64,000 nucleotides of DNA from Clitoria ternatea (Eukaryota; Streptophyta; Magnoliopsida; Fabales; Fabaceae). The notes under the pieces were generated by a model, which saw only the letters and a program-made list of their open reading frames with translations, ran no database searches and was not told the origin of the DNA. The stretch lies in the NCBI GenBank assembly GCA_037962975.1, contig CM075673.1, forward strand, positions 118,873,001-118,937,000, written 5' to 3'. A program made the translations under genes and the position numbers. This document shows positions 45,895 to 57,356 of this stretch, piece after piece; the stretch's first letter is position 1; every line of letters begins with the position of its first letter.

Positions 45895-47367
45895 ATGGAA
45901 GGTGATGGACGTGATTTCGTTGATGGTCATGTGGAGGATGTGACCCACCAACAGACTGGAAAGAGACTTGTCTTTGAGTCTCCTGCTACCAACGCTCGAA
46001 GGATGGTACCAGTAGTGACTCCTGACCCTCGTGATGAGGTTATTAGACAGCTCAGGGAGGAGTTGATGGAGTTGAGGTTGGAGAAAAGAGGAGCTGGGGA
46101 CAGGGTAACGTCCCATGCAGAGGATGCTCATCATGCATCAGCGAGGGATAGATCTACAACTCTCCAGTATTCGAAAATCCCTATGTACGAGGAGAGAGAG
46201 CAGACCCAAGACTCTGGTGATAGAGTCAGTACTAGGGGAAAGGAGCAGGCAGTGGTAACTTCTGGGACTTACAAGCTCAGCGTTCCTTTCTCAAGGAGAC
46301 TCATGAGTATTGTCATCCCAAAACATTTGCAAACAACTCAGCCACTGTTGATCGGAAAATACAATGGAGAAACTGATCCCACTAAGCATCTAGATGCTTA
46401 TGTTTATGAAGCCATGTATCTAGGGGAAGATGAAGACGTCATGTGTAGGATGTTCCCAAGAACACTGACGGAGGAGGCTCTCAGCTGGTTCAAGAGCTTG
46501 CCCTCAGGATCCATAGATTCTTGGGAGGAAATGGCAGTTGCGTTTGAAAGCCATTTTGTCATCTCCAGGGACATTCCAAGAACTTCTCACACCTTGGCCC
46601 AGATAAGGCAAGGAGAGACTGAAACTCTCAAGGAATTCTTGAAGAGGTTTTACAAGGAAGCTGCATTGGTCCCCAACCTCACCGAGGCCATACAGCTCCA
46701 TATTGTAGTGGAAGCTTTGCAACCTGGATCTTCATTCGCCTTATCTTTGGCAAAGAGCCCCCCAACAACCTTCGAGGAGTTTCGAAGGAAAGCTTCTAAG
46801 TACGTGGGTATAGAAATGCATCTGGAGGCTACAGCAGCAAGAATGAAGCCCCCTGTGCCCCCTCAACAGCCACGAAGGGAGAAGGAGAGGGTTAAGCCAG
46901 AAAAGCACGCTTTCAGGGAGGACTTTGTAAGCGTCTGACCTCATCAACGAGACAAGCGCGTCTCATCTTTTAGCAACTACGCTCCTCTGAATGCCAGGTA
47001 CTCCCAAATCATGAGGGAGGTCGGATGGCCCACGCTCAGTGTCTTTGGTATAAGGAAGCCACCCCCAGTCAAAAGGATCGGTAACCCACGTAAATATTGT
47101 GCCTTCCATGAGCAAACGGGTCATCACACGGACGAGTGCAAGGCGTTGAAGAACACTGTAGAGACCCTCATTAGAGAGGGAAAGCTGAAGCAATATCTGT
47201 TCAGAGAAAAGTCTTTGGATGAACCTGACAGAATGGACAAAAGAGGGAGAGATCCAAATGATGAGGGTGATAATAGTCGTAACCCAGCGAGAAGATTTAC
47301 TGCAGCTGAAAAGCAGAAAGGAGTGGTGATTGCTGAGGGAGCCCAGCAGGACAATATGCCTCAGTAA
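45895..47367 (+). pseudogene. gag: Element E gag with CCHC-type knuckle
   Basis: The first ATG in frame is 45895 (MEGDGRDFVDGHVED). The capsid block shows IPKHLQTTQPLLIGKYNGET, DPTKHLDAYVYEAMYLGE, LSWFKSLPSGSIDSWEEM and AQIRQGETETLKEFLKRFY. A TGA at 46936-46938 breaks the frame; it continues with the knuckle YCAFHEQTGHHTDEC (about 47096-47140), typical of Tat gag. A TAA at 47365-47367 follows. Both stops are one C-to-T step from Arg or Gln codons. Confidence 0.88.
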
Positions 47368-48732
47368 CAGAGGCAAGGTAGACGCGAGGTGATTGAGATG
47401 ATCGCTGGAGGATTTGTAGGTGGTGGAGCATCCATCACAGCCAGGAAGAATCACCATCGTATGATTCTATCAGTACAGGGCAAACCCAGAGATAACCGCC
47501 CTTTCAGGGATGGTGTGGCAGCCCCGATGGTGTCATTTACTGATGATGACTTTGGCCCGACGATCCCAGGAGGAGACGATGCAGTGGTGATCATCGCTGT
47601 CATTGTTAACGAGGATGTGAAGAGGATCCTCGTTGACCAGGGAAGTTCTTGCGATGTAATTTTTTATAACTGTTTCAAAAGAATGGGTTTTAATGATGCA
47701 GATCTACAGCCTTACACGCAAGAGCTCACGGCGTTTAATGGGGCCAAGCAACCCACTAAAGGGTACCTCGATACTCTGATTTCTTTTGAAGGGGAGCCTG
47801 GCGCAAGAACGGTGAAATCACGGATTCTAGTGATTGATGTGGAATCCCCTTACAACGGGATCATAGGCCGCCCTACCCTGAATGCAATGGAAGCAATTGT
47901 GTCTACTCCTCACCTCTTGATCAAATTCATTGACAAGGATAACGGCGTGTCCTCCCTCCGCGGAGATCAGGAGATGGCTCGGTACTGTTATAACCTGAGC
48001 CTCAACATGGTTAAGTTAGAAGCGTTTAACAAGAAGAGGAAGCTAAATGACGGAGGAATAGTGGCTGGGTCAGTCAGTCTGATTGATTTGGACCCCAGAG
48101 CGGAATTGAAGATTGACCCTCTCAACCCCTCAAAGCCCACACCGGATGGTGGTTCCAGGGACGTCATCTTAGGGGATTCCTCAGAAAAGGTCACGCACAT
48201 TAATGATAATCTGGAGGCAGGCATGGAGCAGTGTTTGTTGGCTCTCTTACAGGAATTTAAAGACCTTTTTGCATGGACTGCAGCAGACATGCCTGGGATG
48301 GACCCTGATTTCTGTTGTCATAAACTCACTGTCTACCCCGAAACTAGATCGGTGGCCCAGAAGAAGAGAAGGTTGGGACCGGAGAAGCAGAAGGCAGTGT
48401 GTGAGCAAACAGAAGAGCTGTTGAAGGCAGGTTTTATAAAGGAGATTCGCTATTCATCTTGGCTTTCCAACGTAGTGATGGTGCAGAAAGCTAATGGCAA
48501 ATGGAGGATGTTCACGGATTATGTAGACCTCAACCGATGTTGCCCCAAGGATCCGTATCCTCTTCCAAACATCGATCGTATGGTGGACGATTCTTCTGGT
48601 TATCAGTACCTTAGTTTCATGGATGCTTATTTTGGGTACAACCAGATCCCGATGTGGGAAGGAGATCAAGAAAAACGGCCTTTGTTAATGACCGTGGTGT
48701 TTTCTGCTACACCGTTATGCCATTCGGATTGA
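47368..48732 (+). pseudogene. pol: Element E protease and RT fingers
   Basis: Same frame as gag. Protease active site lies in LVDQGSSCDVIFYNCFKRMG and its second block in GIIGRPTLNAMEAIVST. A linker with HKLTVYPETRSVAQKKRRLG leads to RT with GFIKEIRYSSWLSNVVMVQK, WRMFTDYVDLNRCCPKDPYP and FMDAYFGYNQI. The frame is lost at an A-run near 48668-48675 by what looks like a one-base deletion; RT resumes in the next frame. Confidence 0.88.
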
Positions 48733-49856
48733 AGAACGCCGGTGCTACCTACCAGCGTATGATTAATCAAGTATTCGAAGGAATGCATACTAAGCTGGTA
48801 GAGGTGTATATTGATGATATCATAGCAAAGACTCCTGCTGGAGGAGATCACATCGAAGACCTACGTCAAGTTTTTTCTCGGTTGAGACAGTACAACATGA
48901 GGTTGAACCCATCGAAGTGCACTTTTGCAGTCCCAGCTGGGAAGTTTTTGGGTTTCATGTTGGCCCAGCGGGGTATCGAGGCCAACCCTGGGAAGTGTCA
49001 AGCAATTCTGGACATGCAGAGCCCTAAGTGTCTGAGGGAGGTCCAATCGCTGAATGGAAAGGTGGCCGCTCTAGCCCGATTCATGCCCAAGATGGCGCAC
49101 AGATCCCTCCCCCTGTATAAGGCATTGAAGAAACACAAAAGTTTTGAATGGGGAGAGGAGCAAGAACAAGCTTTCCAGCAGCTCAAGGCCGTACTTTCAA
49201 GTCCACCAATTTTGGTAAAGCCTGACCCTGGCGAGACTTTGATTTTATACTTGGCGATTTCCGATGAGGCCTTAGGTGTGGCTCTGGTTAAAGAAACTCC
49301 GGAGGGTCAGAGGCCGGTGTACTTTACCAGCAAGACGTTCCAGGGGGCGGAAGGAAAGTATCAGAAGATAGAAAAGGCCGCTCTAGCAGTGGTGTGGGCT
49401 TCACGACGGTTGAGGCCATATTTTCACGCGCACCCAGTACTGGTGAGAACGGATTTGCCTCTCCGTTCAGTGCTCAGCAAACCGGATCTTGCTGGAAGAA
49501 TGACCAAGTGGTCCATAGAGCTGTCTGAGTTTGAAATTTCTTATGAGCCTCGAGGAGCCATTAAGGCGCAAGTATTGGCAGATTTTGTAGTGGAGATGAC
49601 AGGGTCGGATCCAGCCACACCTCGAGCACATTGGACGATTTATGTGGATGGATCGTCAAATAGTAAAGGCTGTGGAGCTGGTGTTGTGGTGGAAAGTGAT
49701 GATGGTGTGCACTTAGAGATTTCCCTCCGGTTTAATTTTAAGACCTCCAATAATCAAGCTGAATATGAAGCATGCTCGGCCGGCCTTCGAGCGGCAATTG
49801 ACATCGGAGCGTTAGTAGTTACATTGTGTAGCGACTCACAGCTGGTGATTTCATAA
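48654..49856 (+). pseudogene. pol: Element E RT palm, RNase H and archaeal-type RNase H
   Basis: The resumed frame gives VMPFGLKNAGATYQRMINQV and the catalytic VYIDDIIAKT, then RT thumb and the first RNase H (PVYFTSKTFQGAEGKYQKIE). A second RNase H follows: WTIYVDGSSNSKGCGAGVVV, NNQAEYEACSAGL and CSDSQLVIS. A second, archaeal-type RNase H is diagnostic for the Tat lineage of Ty3/gypsy. TAA at 49854-49856 (probably from Gln) cuts it before its end. Confidence 0.9.
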
Positions 49857-50804
49857 ATTCAGGGGGAATATCAAGTCCGAGAGCCACAGCTTCAACTCTA
49901 TTTGAATTGCGTGAATGAATTGAAGGGGAGATTCGACGTTTTAGAGTTCAAGCATGTACCTAGAGAGGAAAATACCAGAGCGGACATCTTGTCAAGGCTT
50001 GCAAGTACAAAGCAGCCTGGTAGCACAATGACGGTGGTTCAAAGTACTCTGACATCACCTAGCATCCCTCTGTTCCCTTCTCTGAATGCTATAATGGTAA
50101 ACTATCCTTATGAGAACTCTTGGGTCATCCCTTATATCCGCTATCTGGCAGATGGACAACTCCCTACTGATGAGAAGGAGAGGAGACGAGTAAAAAGGGA
50201 GCTGCCCTACTTCACCATGGTTGATGGTGTTCTTTACAAAAGAGGATTCTCTGTCCCATACCTCCTGTGTTTGAGAAAAGATGAGGTACAAGCAGTGCTG
50301 GAGGAAGTACATGAGGGGCAGTGTGGGCACCATGCTGGGGGTCGAAGCTTAATGAGAAAGGTCCTCAGGGCTGGATATTGGTGGCCCACGGTGAAACAAG
50401 ACTCAGCAGATTTCATGAAGAAGTGTGATGCTTGTCAAAAATTCTCTAATCTTCATCACACACCGGCCCAAGAACTCTCTTCATCCGTTGTGCGCTGGCC
50501 TTTCTACCAGTGGGGCCTTGATATCCTGGGTCCGTTCCCCACTGCGCCAGGAGGTATCAAATATTTGATTGTTGGGGTAGACTACTTCACCAAATGGATT
50601 GAGGCTGAGCCAGTAGTACATATCACTTCTGCGCGGACAAGGCGCTTTGTATATGAGAACATCATCGCTCGATTCGGTGTGCCAGGGCGGATTGTGACTG
50701 ATAATGGCACACAGTTCACTGATAAAAAGTTCACAGACTTGCTTGTAGGACTGGGTATAGTCCAAATATTTTCATCTGTTGAACACCCCCAGACGAACGG
50801 TTAG
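49857..50804 (+). pseudogene. pol: Element E integrase zinc domain and core
   Basis: The frame first finishes the second RNase H (FKHVPREENTRADILSRLA). Integrase follows: HEGQCGHHAGGRSLMRKVLR and CDACQKFSN (HHCC), then WGLDILGPFPTAPGGIKYLI, DYFTKWIEAEPV and VTDNGTQFTDKKF for the DDE core. TAG at 50802-50804 falls beside the catalytic Glu region (HPQTNG then AEVANR), most likely from Gln. Confidence 0.9.
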
Positions 50805-51356
50805 GCAGAGGTAGCCAATCGAGAGGTGCTGAAGGGGCTAAAGAAGCGTCTTGGAGAAGCGAAGGGAGGTTGGACTGATCAATTATGCCATGTTTTATGG
50901 GCATACCGTACTACACCACATTCTTCCACTAATGAATCCCCATACCGATTGACCTACGGGGTCGAGGTGATGATCCCAGTAGAGCTACAGACCAGATCGG
51001 CTCGAGTGGAGTATTTCTCAGCTGAGGACAACAATGCCAATCTGGCATCAGAGCTGGATGTTCTCCATGAACTAAGAGAAGGAGCTTTTGTTAGAGACCA
51101 GGCAATAAAGGCGAAGGCAGCCCTCCGGTATAACAAGCGTGTCCAATACAGAGCGTTCAACACTGGTAATCTTGTGTTAAGAAAGGCAAGTGTGGGGAAT
51201 AAATTCGCGCATCAAGGAATGCTAGCGCCAACTTGGGAAGGCCCCTACAGAGTTTCGGAGGTGACTGGAAAGGGATCATACCGGCTGGAGGAACTTGATG
51301 GGACTCCAATCCGTAACAAATGGAACACCCAGAACTTACGTGTTTATTACAGCTAG
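50805..51356 (+). pseudogene. pol: Element E integrase C-terminal part
   Basis: AEVANREVLKGLKKRLGEAK, CHVLWAYRTTPHSSTNESPY and LVLRKASVGN..LAPTWEGPYRV, ending YRLEELDGTPIRNKWNTQNL and a natural stop at 51354-51356. This is the end of the polyprotein. No chromodomain follows, as expected for Tat. Confidence 0.9.
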
Positions 51357-51559
51357 TTGGTAAGACGGCATGTACTCTTTTTCCTTACTTGAGTTTTTTC
51401 CCATTGGGTTTTCTCAAGAAGGTTTTAACGAGGCATGACCCCAACTACGCTTTCGTTGTAATATACTTTCAATCTTAATGAGAATGCAGTTCATAACTCT
51501 ATCACTCTCACTTTTCTGGTATGTTGTGATTTATAGCTATAGTCTATTACGCATATTCC

Positions 51560-51829
51560 CCAGGACAGATGATCTCAACCACCTATTCTGTGGTTCGATG
51601 ATACAACTCCTGGCGTGGACAATTCCCATCATTATCCTTGTGATGGAAGTCTTTGAAGACTCAATCCGTACTCTTACGATTGAGATGAAGACCCCTCAGG
51701 ACGGATGATCTCAATCACCAATTCTGTGTATTGACGATGTAACTCCTTGAGGGATGAACGAAGACCCTCAGGACGGATGATCTCAATCACCAATTCTGTG
51801 TATTAACGATGTAACTCCTTGAGGGGGAA
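51560..51829 (+). repeat. 72-bp tandem repeat 3' of element E pol
   Basis: Two close copies of a unit containing CCTCAGGACGGATGATCTCA lie 72 bp apart (51694 and 51766), with a more diverged copy near 51562. Such variable tandem repeats between pol and the 3' LTR are known for Tat elements. Confidence 0.75.
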
Positions 51830-51833
51830 ATGG

Positions 51834-52205
51834 GTTGTAGGATTAAACCGAACCCCATTTTGAAGGCCCAGATTGTAGGATTGCACCGAACTCTGGGTAC
51901 GGCTAGTAGGATCGAATCGAACACCGGATGAAGGCTTGGATTGTAGGATTGCACCGAACTCCAAGTATGGTTAGTAGGATCGAACCGAACACCATTTGAA
52001 GGCTTGGGCGCAGTAAGCTGGTTCATCTAGAAAACCACGCTAAACCCCGAGTAACGGGCGCAGTAGGTTCAGGATTAACCCTGATCTGAACCCCGTGTTG
52101 AAGGCCCAGATTGTAGGATTGCACCGAACTCTGGGTACGGTTAGTAGGATCAAACCGAACACCGTGTGAAGACTTGAGTTGTAGGATCAAACCGAACCTC
52201 AAGAG
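51834..52205 (+). repeat. GTAGGATYGNACCGAAC repeat block in element E
   Basis: About nine copies of a word close to TTGTAGGATTGCACCGAACT or TAGTAGGATCGAACCGAACA alternate at spacing of roughly 35-45 bp. Part of a longer unit (GAAGGCCCAGATTGTAGGAT) reappears after about 245 bp, suggesting a nested duplication. No coding content. Confidence 0.75.
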
Positions 52206-52745
52206 AAGGGAGTCAAAGACTTAGCCTTTTTCAATATCGTATTGAACCCCACGTGAGAACGAGGAGAATAGAGTCATGCCGAACTCCAAATATAATTTCC
52301 ATCCTCATCTCCGAAGCATTCATCGCGGGGCGGCTGAACGCAAGTATGGTCATTCCATATCTTCGAGATCGGATGAACTTTTCAAATTTTCAAAGAAGTT
52401 AAAGGTAACTTTTACAACGAAATTTCCCTTCCCAAGATACTTATACTTGGGGACAGGGCATACTTTAACTTATTTGTTGCTTGTTTGTTATCATTTGTTA
52501 TCTTAATCCAAGGTGATAAACACGCTTTAAACAGCAATATAGCTAAACAAGAGCGGATTTGCAGAGTATTGAAAAAGTAAAGTATTGTGCATATCATTAA
52601 GTTATCTGGCAATCATATACTTGTCACAAATAATAGAAGAGAAACAAAAGCAAACTTTATTTCTGGAAAGGAGAAATTGTACAGGTTTCAAAGTATTAAA
52701 AGCTGGAGCTGATCCCAGTACACAGCTATAAATGAAAGCATAAAA
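52206..52745. other. Element E spacer between convergent genes
   Basis: Holds the tail between the polyprotein side (plus) and the end of the antisense gene (minus). No domain, RNA gene or clear repeat recognised. Confidence 0.4.
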
Positions 52746-54193
52746 TCAAGGAGCAGGTGGTTGATCCTCTGAGGTGGGCACTTCCGTCCTCCTTCCTTCA
52801 GCCCCCTCCGTCTGAGCCTTATCCGCTCTGATCTCAGCTTCAGTTTGAGCACCTCCTTGTGTTTCACCTTCAGGGCCAGGAGTGGACGGTGTTGGCTCCA
52901 TACTTTGACCCTCCGGAAGTGGAGGCAGTTCATAAAGAGCTTCGCGAGGATCATGGTACGAGCCGTCCTTCTTCACTTTGACAAGTTTCCCTCCGTGGAA
53001 TTCATAGAACGGATCCAATCCGTACAGATTAAGCTTCACGTCAGGGTTGCGGTAAAAGACTTGACGAAGTGCCAGGCCAAAAGATTCGTAAGCCACCTTC
53101 TTGCATATTTCCAAGGCTTTGGCAGCCTTGGCCTTAGCGGCAGATAATTTCTTTTGAAGCTTGGCAAAATCCTCCTCCGACGGCCCAGTGCTCGTACTCC
53201 CCTTCCTCAGCTCTTCAATCTGGGCCTGCATCTCCTTCCGAAGGATCTCCCACTCTCCAAGGCTTTTGTTGTGACCGTCCTCCATTATTTTGAGATCGTC
53301 AGCAAGCTTGGCCGATCTCTTCTTCTCCAATTGCAGCTCTTCTTCAAGGAGGGGGATGGACTTATTTTGTTGCTGAAGCTCATTGACTTGTCGTTCTAAA
53401 GCCTTGTTAGTGAAGTGAAGCTGGCTTATTTCTCCAGTCTTCTTTTGCAGTGTCTCCTTGGCCTTAGTCAATTCACCCAGCACCCCTCTGTGAGTTTCAG
53501 CCTGCTTGGTCGCCCAGGCCTCCCTAACGGCGATATCGGCCTCGAGCTTCTCAACCTGTTCCATATAATCCGCCTTCTCGCTCAAGGAGCCCAAGAGGCC
53601 GGATAGCTCATCCAGCTGCCAACGGCCGGCCTCGCAAGCACTTCGAACTCCAGCAGCGTCAAGAGAGGGGCGGAGGCAATATCTTGCTTTGGGAAGAGTG
53701 GCAGGCATGGACCCCTGGAACAGAGGTATGGAGACAGGAAAGACTCATTGGGGGGATCCATTGCCGGGAGAGGACTGCTCCCCGAGTCCGGTCCAGACGT
53801 GGTCTGTGAAGGAAGGGCGGTTGAGTCAGAGACAGGTTTCTTCCCTTTGTCCTTTTTCAGCCTAGATTCCTCAAGCGTCTTTTGGCGTTTCTTTGCGGGG
53901 TCACCAGAGGGAGGCTTCTCCACATCCGCTGTCTTGACCAGGTGTCTCTTCTTCTTTTTCTTTTCTGGGACGGCCTCTTCATCGCCCTACCCAGTGGTCT
54001 CTGTTTGGCCCTCCGGTTCCTGCTCATCGAGGAGGGGGACCTCGTCTCCCACTGCGGAAGTCAGAGGAATGGTTGGAGCCTTGGTGGCGTTCCTCTTAGC
54101 TTGAATTTCGTTCTCCTCGGAGGAGGAGTCATCATCAGCCAGCATAGTCCTTAGAGACAACATCTCTGGACAGGCTTTTTCGATTTGTTCTGC
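52746..54193 (-). pseudogene. Element E antisense gene, C-terminal exon (coiled coil)
   Basis: Minus strand. A 3' splice site (CCTTGTTTTGCAG) ends at 54194, followed by EQIEKACPEMLSLRTMLADD. Low-complexity Ser/Pro/Lys-rich sequence leads into a long heptad-like coiled coil (YMEQVEKLEADIAVREAWAT, ALERQVNELQQQNKSIPLLE) and ends at 52746 in a Pro/Thr/Glu-rich tail. The frame is broken by a TAG near 53989 and a shift near 53705-53760. It matches the coiled-coil half of antisense proteins known from Tat elements such as maize Grande; function unknown. Confidence 0.7.
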
Positions 54194-54211
54194 AAAACAA
54201 GGGAAATTGAG

Positions 54212-54594
54212 TTAACACATGAGAAGAAAATAATCAGAGCGGAATAAATGCATAGCATAACCACAGGAGGAACGGATATTACGGAGGTAGGTAGTTCGGA
54301 CATCGTCACCCGCCAGGAGGAGCCTGCAAGAAAATCCTTTGAGAGTCCTCGAGGCCGTCTGCATGGTGCTCAGTACCTCAACAGAGTGAGAAGAAAGCTC
54401 ACCCTCATCAGTATAGTAAGCACGGCTCAACAGTAGAAAGTGCTCATGCGACCAACTGAGGGGAAATTTGGTGAATCCTTCCTTGTTGCGCCAGAAGACC
54501 GGCTTGTTGGGTTGAATACGGACCCGCGTGTAATAATGTTTGAAAGAACGTCCGTCCACCTTAGCGGATTCAGTGTAGGACTTGAAGTTTACCA
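54212..54594 (-). pseudogene. Element E antisense gene, middle part
   Basis: Continues the antisense protein interrupted by F: VVNFKSYTESAKVDGRSFKH, VFWRNKEGFTKFPLSWSHEH and FLLLSRAYYTDEGELSSHSV. It ends in an intron of about 30-100 bp whose acceptor is at 54194; the donor could be GTGACG near 54310 or GTAATA near 54280. The F target duplicate CCCTT (54595-54599) marks the break. Confidence 0.68.
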
Positions 54595-54770
54595 CCCTTT
54601 GTAACATCCCTGTTTTTAGTAGCAGTCTTATTTAGTAAATTTGAAGTTTGGAAGGTCTGTAAGTGGTAATAAGTGAATAAGTACCCTGTAGATGGTCTGT
54701 AAGATCACAAGAATTTCATTTTTGTGTGTAATTATGGAATTTATATAGACCATTAAAGAAATTATTCAAA

Positions 54771-56200
54771 TTCCGAGTGAAAAGGGCTCTATTCCGAGTG
54801 ACAGAGAGAAATTCCGAGTGAAGGGATGAAATTCCGAGTGTAAGTTATGATGTCTGAGTAAAACATGACCGAGAGGGCTACTACCGAGTGGAATCTTGAT
54901 CTCAGAGACAATTGGAGTGAAGTGTGTTCAAGAGAACCACTTCTGAGTGAAAATTCCGAGTCAAAACACCCTTGAATGACTTGTTTCCGAGTCAAACCAT
55001 GCCAAATGCTACCTTTTCCGAATGAAACTTCCCTGATTGCAGTATTCCGAGTAAAGGGACTCAGTCAAGGATATATCCGAGTGCAATCCGAGTGAGTTTG
55101 TCCAAGTCAGGACCTCCCTAGTGAGGAAGGGATAGCATTCCGAGTAGAATATATATATAAGGCTTGGAATCATTTTTGAGTGAGGCTTATGACTCCTTTC
55201 CGAGTGGTGAAGGCCTTAAAGGATTCCGAGTGAAACGTATTTTGAGGAAGGATAGTCTATGTGTTCCTAAAAGATGAGTAGCCGAGTGAACCCCGAGTGG
55301 GGAAGGACTTGAATGCTCCTGAGTGGTAAAATCCGAGTGAACCTCTTCTGAGGGAACAGTTGTTATAATGGTTTTGATTGGGAATATATTCTAAGTGTAT
55401 GATATACATAAACCGAGTGAATGAGATTCTATATCCTGAGTGGGTGAGACTTAGATCAAGTCCGAGTGGGACTTAACTCAATGGTTTCCCCGAATGAATA
55501 AAATGATGTATGCCGAGTGATGAATGTGTGATACATTCCCGATTGTATTAAAGTTGAGATATACCGAGTGGTATTTGATTGGGTGATAACCCGAGTGAAG
55601 AAGTTTATGGATTCCGAGTGGGAAAACCCTCATTACCGAGTGGATCTTACGTTTGACTTTCCTGAGTGGAAGTATGGAACTGAGTAAACTTCCAAGGGGG
55701 GAAGTTTAAGTGTCTGAGTCAGGAAAAAATTAGAATATGCCGAGAGAAGAATGAGTAATGCAACTCCGAGTGGGGGATGTGTTGTCCAGAAGTACTCTGG
55801 AATAACTTCCCTGGTGAAGAAATAAAAAGGGAGTCGGTTTTTGAAGTACATTACCGAATGAGAAAGGACTAGGCTTGGAATGATTTAACCGAGTGAGAAC
55901 CATCAGAAATGACTCGGATTTGGGATATAATACCGAGTGAAAGGCCAAGTAAGAGACGAGTCAGCTCTGATTATTTTGCCGAGTAGAAAACCAAGCAAGA
56001 TGAGTCGGTGTGAAGGAGAATTACCGAGTGGATGATGGGTCGGTCAGGATTATCTTGTTGAGTGGAAAACCTGAGTACCTTGAGACTATTTCAGGGAGAT
56101 TCCACCGAGTGAGATGTTTTCTAAGTGAATCCGAGTGGGCCAACTCTGATTGATTCTACCGAGTGAGAAAACTAAGTATTGAGTCGGTTTCAGAAGAATT
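54771..56200 (+). repeat. CCGAGTGAA motif array in solo LTR F (direct)
   Basis: Dozens of copies of CCGAGTG in direct orientation, often TTCCGAGTGAA or TACCGAGTGG, at irregular short spacing. It corresponds in place and orientation to the array of element A but is diverged in the spacers. Confidence 0.82.
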
Positions 56201-56218
56201 CCGAGCGATTATTGGATG

Positions 56219-56405
56219 ACTCGCTCAAGCGAGTCGGATTTCGCTTGAGCGAGAAGGCATTTCGCTCAGTTTCTACACTTTGCCCAAGCGAGGACACCAT
56301 GACTCGCTAAAGCGAGTCGGATTTCGCTTGAGCAAGGTGGAATTTTGCCTTGCTGACACAGCGTGAAGGAACTACGCTCAAGCGAGCATACTGCGCTCAA
56401 GCGCA
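56219..56405 (+). repeat. TCGCTTGAGCGA palindromes in solo LTR F
   Basis: Includes ACTCGCTCAAGCGAGTCGG, TTTCGCTTGAGCGAGA, ACTCGCTAAAGCGAGTCGG, TACGCTCAAGCGAGC and GCGCTCAAGCGCAG. This word is the signature of element D LTRs, but D and F share no other obvious similarity here. It lies just upstream of the TATA-like stretch. Confidence 0.75.
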
Positions 56406-57356
56406 GTCGGTTCTGACCCTCTTTTCTTCCCTCACCCAAACTTCTCCACTCACGTGAAACACCTTTCCGTCCAATCCGAGTGCCTTTTTACATATTTTAT
56501 ATATATATTCTCTTCAAATCATACTTGTCCACATAAATCCAAAAGGGGACGAGTCAACTGCAGGGAAAGTGCACCTTTTCACTCCACTCGAAGCACCTTT
56601 TATATATCTTAATATATCTTCTCTTCCATCATGCAAAGCTGACGGTGGAAAGGGGTCAAAAGTCTCCATTATTCTCACCTACTCCTCCAATCACACATAA
56701 AGATGTCTTCCACTTGCCTCTTCCCTATTAAACTAACACAACCCTCTCTTCCTTGTTCTACGAACCTTCAGAACCAACGAAACACTCTCTCCTTCTCCTT
56801 CTGCAAACAAGTTTCTTCCTCTCTTATTTCCCATTTTCTCACTCGGAGCTGAAGCAAGGACAGTAAGGGGAAGCTTCCTCAACTCCATTAAGGTAAGGGG
56901 GGTATATTCTCGGGTATTCTGAGGAAATTCGAGTGAAAGGAAAGGGTTAAGGTACCTTTGGTCCTCACCTTTCCAGGACAGATTTGGGAATTGTGTGAAT
57001 TAAAATGCTTTAGTTGTTATATATATTTGTTATATATATATATATATATATATATTTACTTCTATGAATATGTTCAATTGGTTGTGTTGCTTATTATTGA
57101 CCATGATGATTCAGTGAATATGATTGATTGACTGTATTGATTAATCTTGATGATTAAATGGATATGATCGGTGTTGAACTGTGAAAATACTAAAAATCAT
57201 GGGTGCCTATGTGAATTCCAGTGAGAAATTATAAAACAGAGGTTGGAATCAATGAATAACAAGCTCGGTTTTGTATAAACCGACCGGATCATCTAAAAAT
57301 ACGTAGTTCCAATCGGATTTTAACTTACTCGAACAAGTTTCATTCTGACAGAACAT

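Noticed and set aside
46504..46947. Minus-strand ORFs opposite element E gag
   Set aside because: Shadows of the real plus-strand gag frame.
53154..53606. Plus-strand ORFs opposite the coiled-coil exon
   Set aside because: Leu-rich shadows of the antisense gene's coiled coil.
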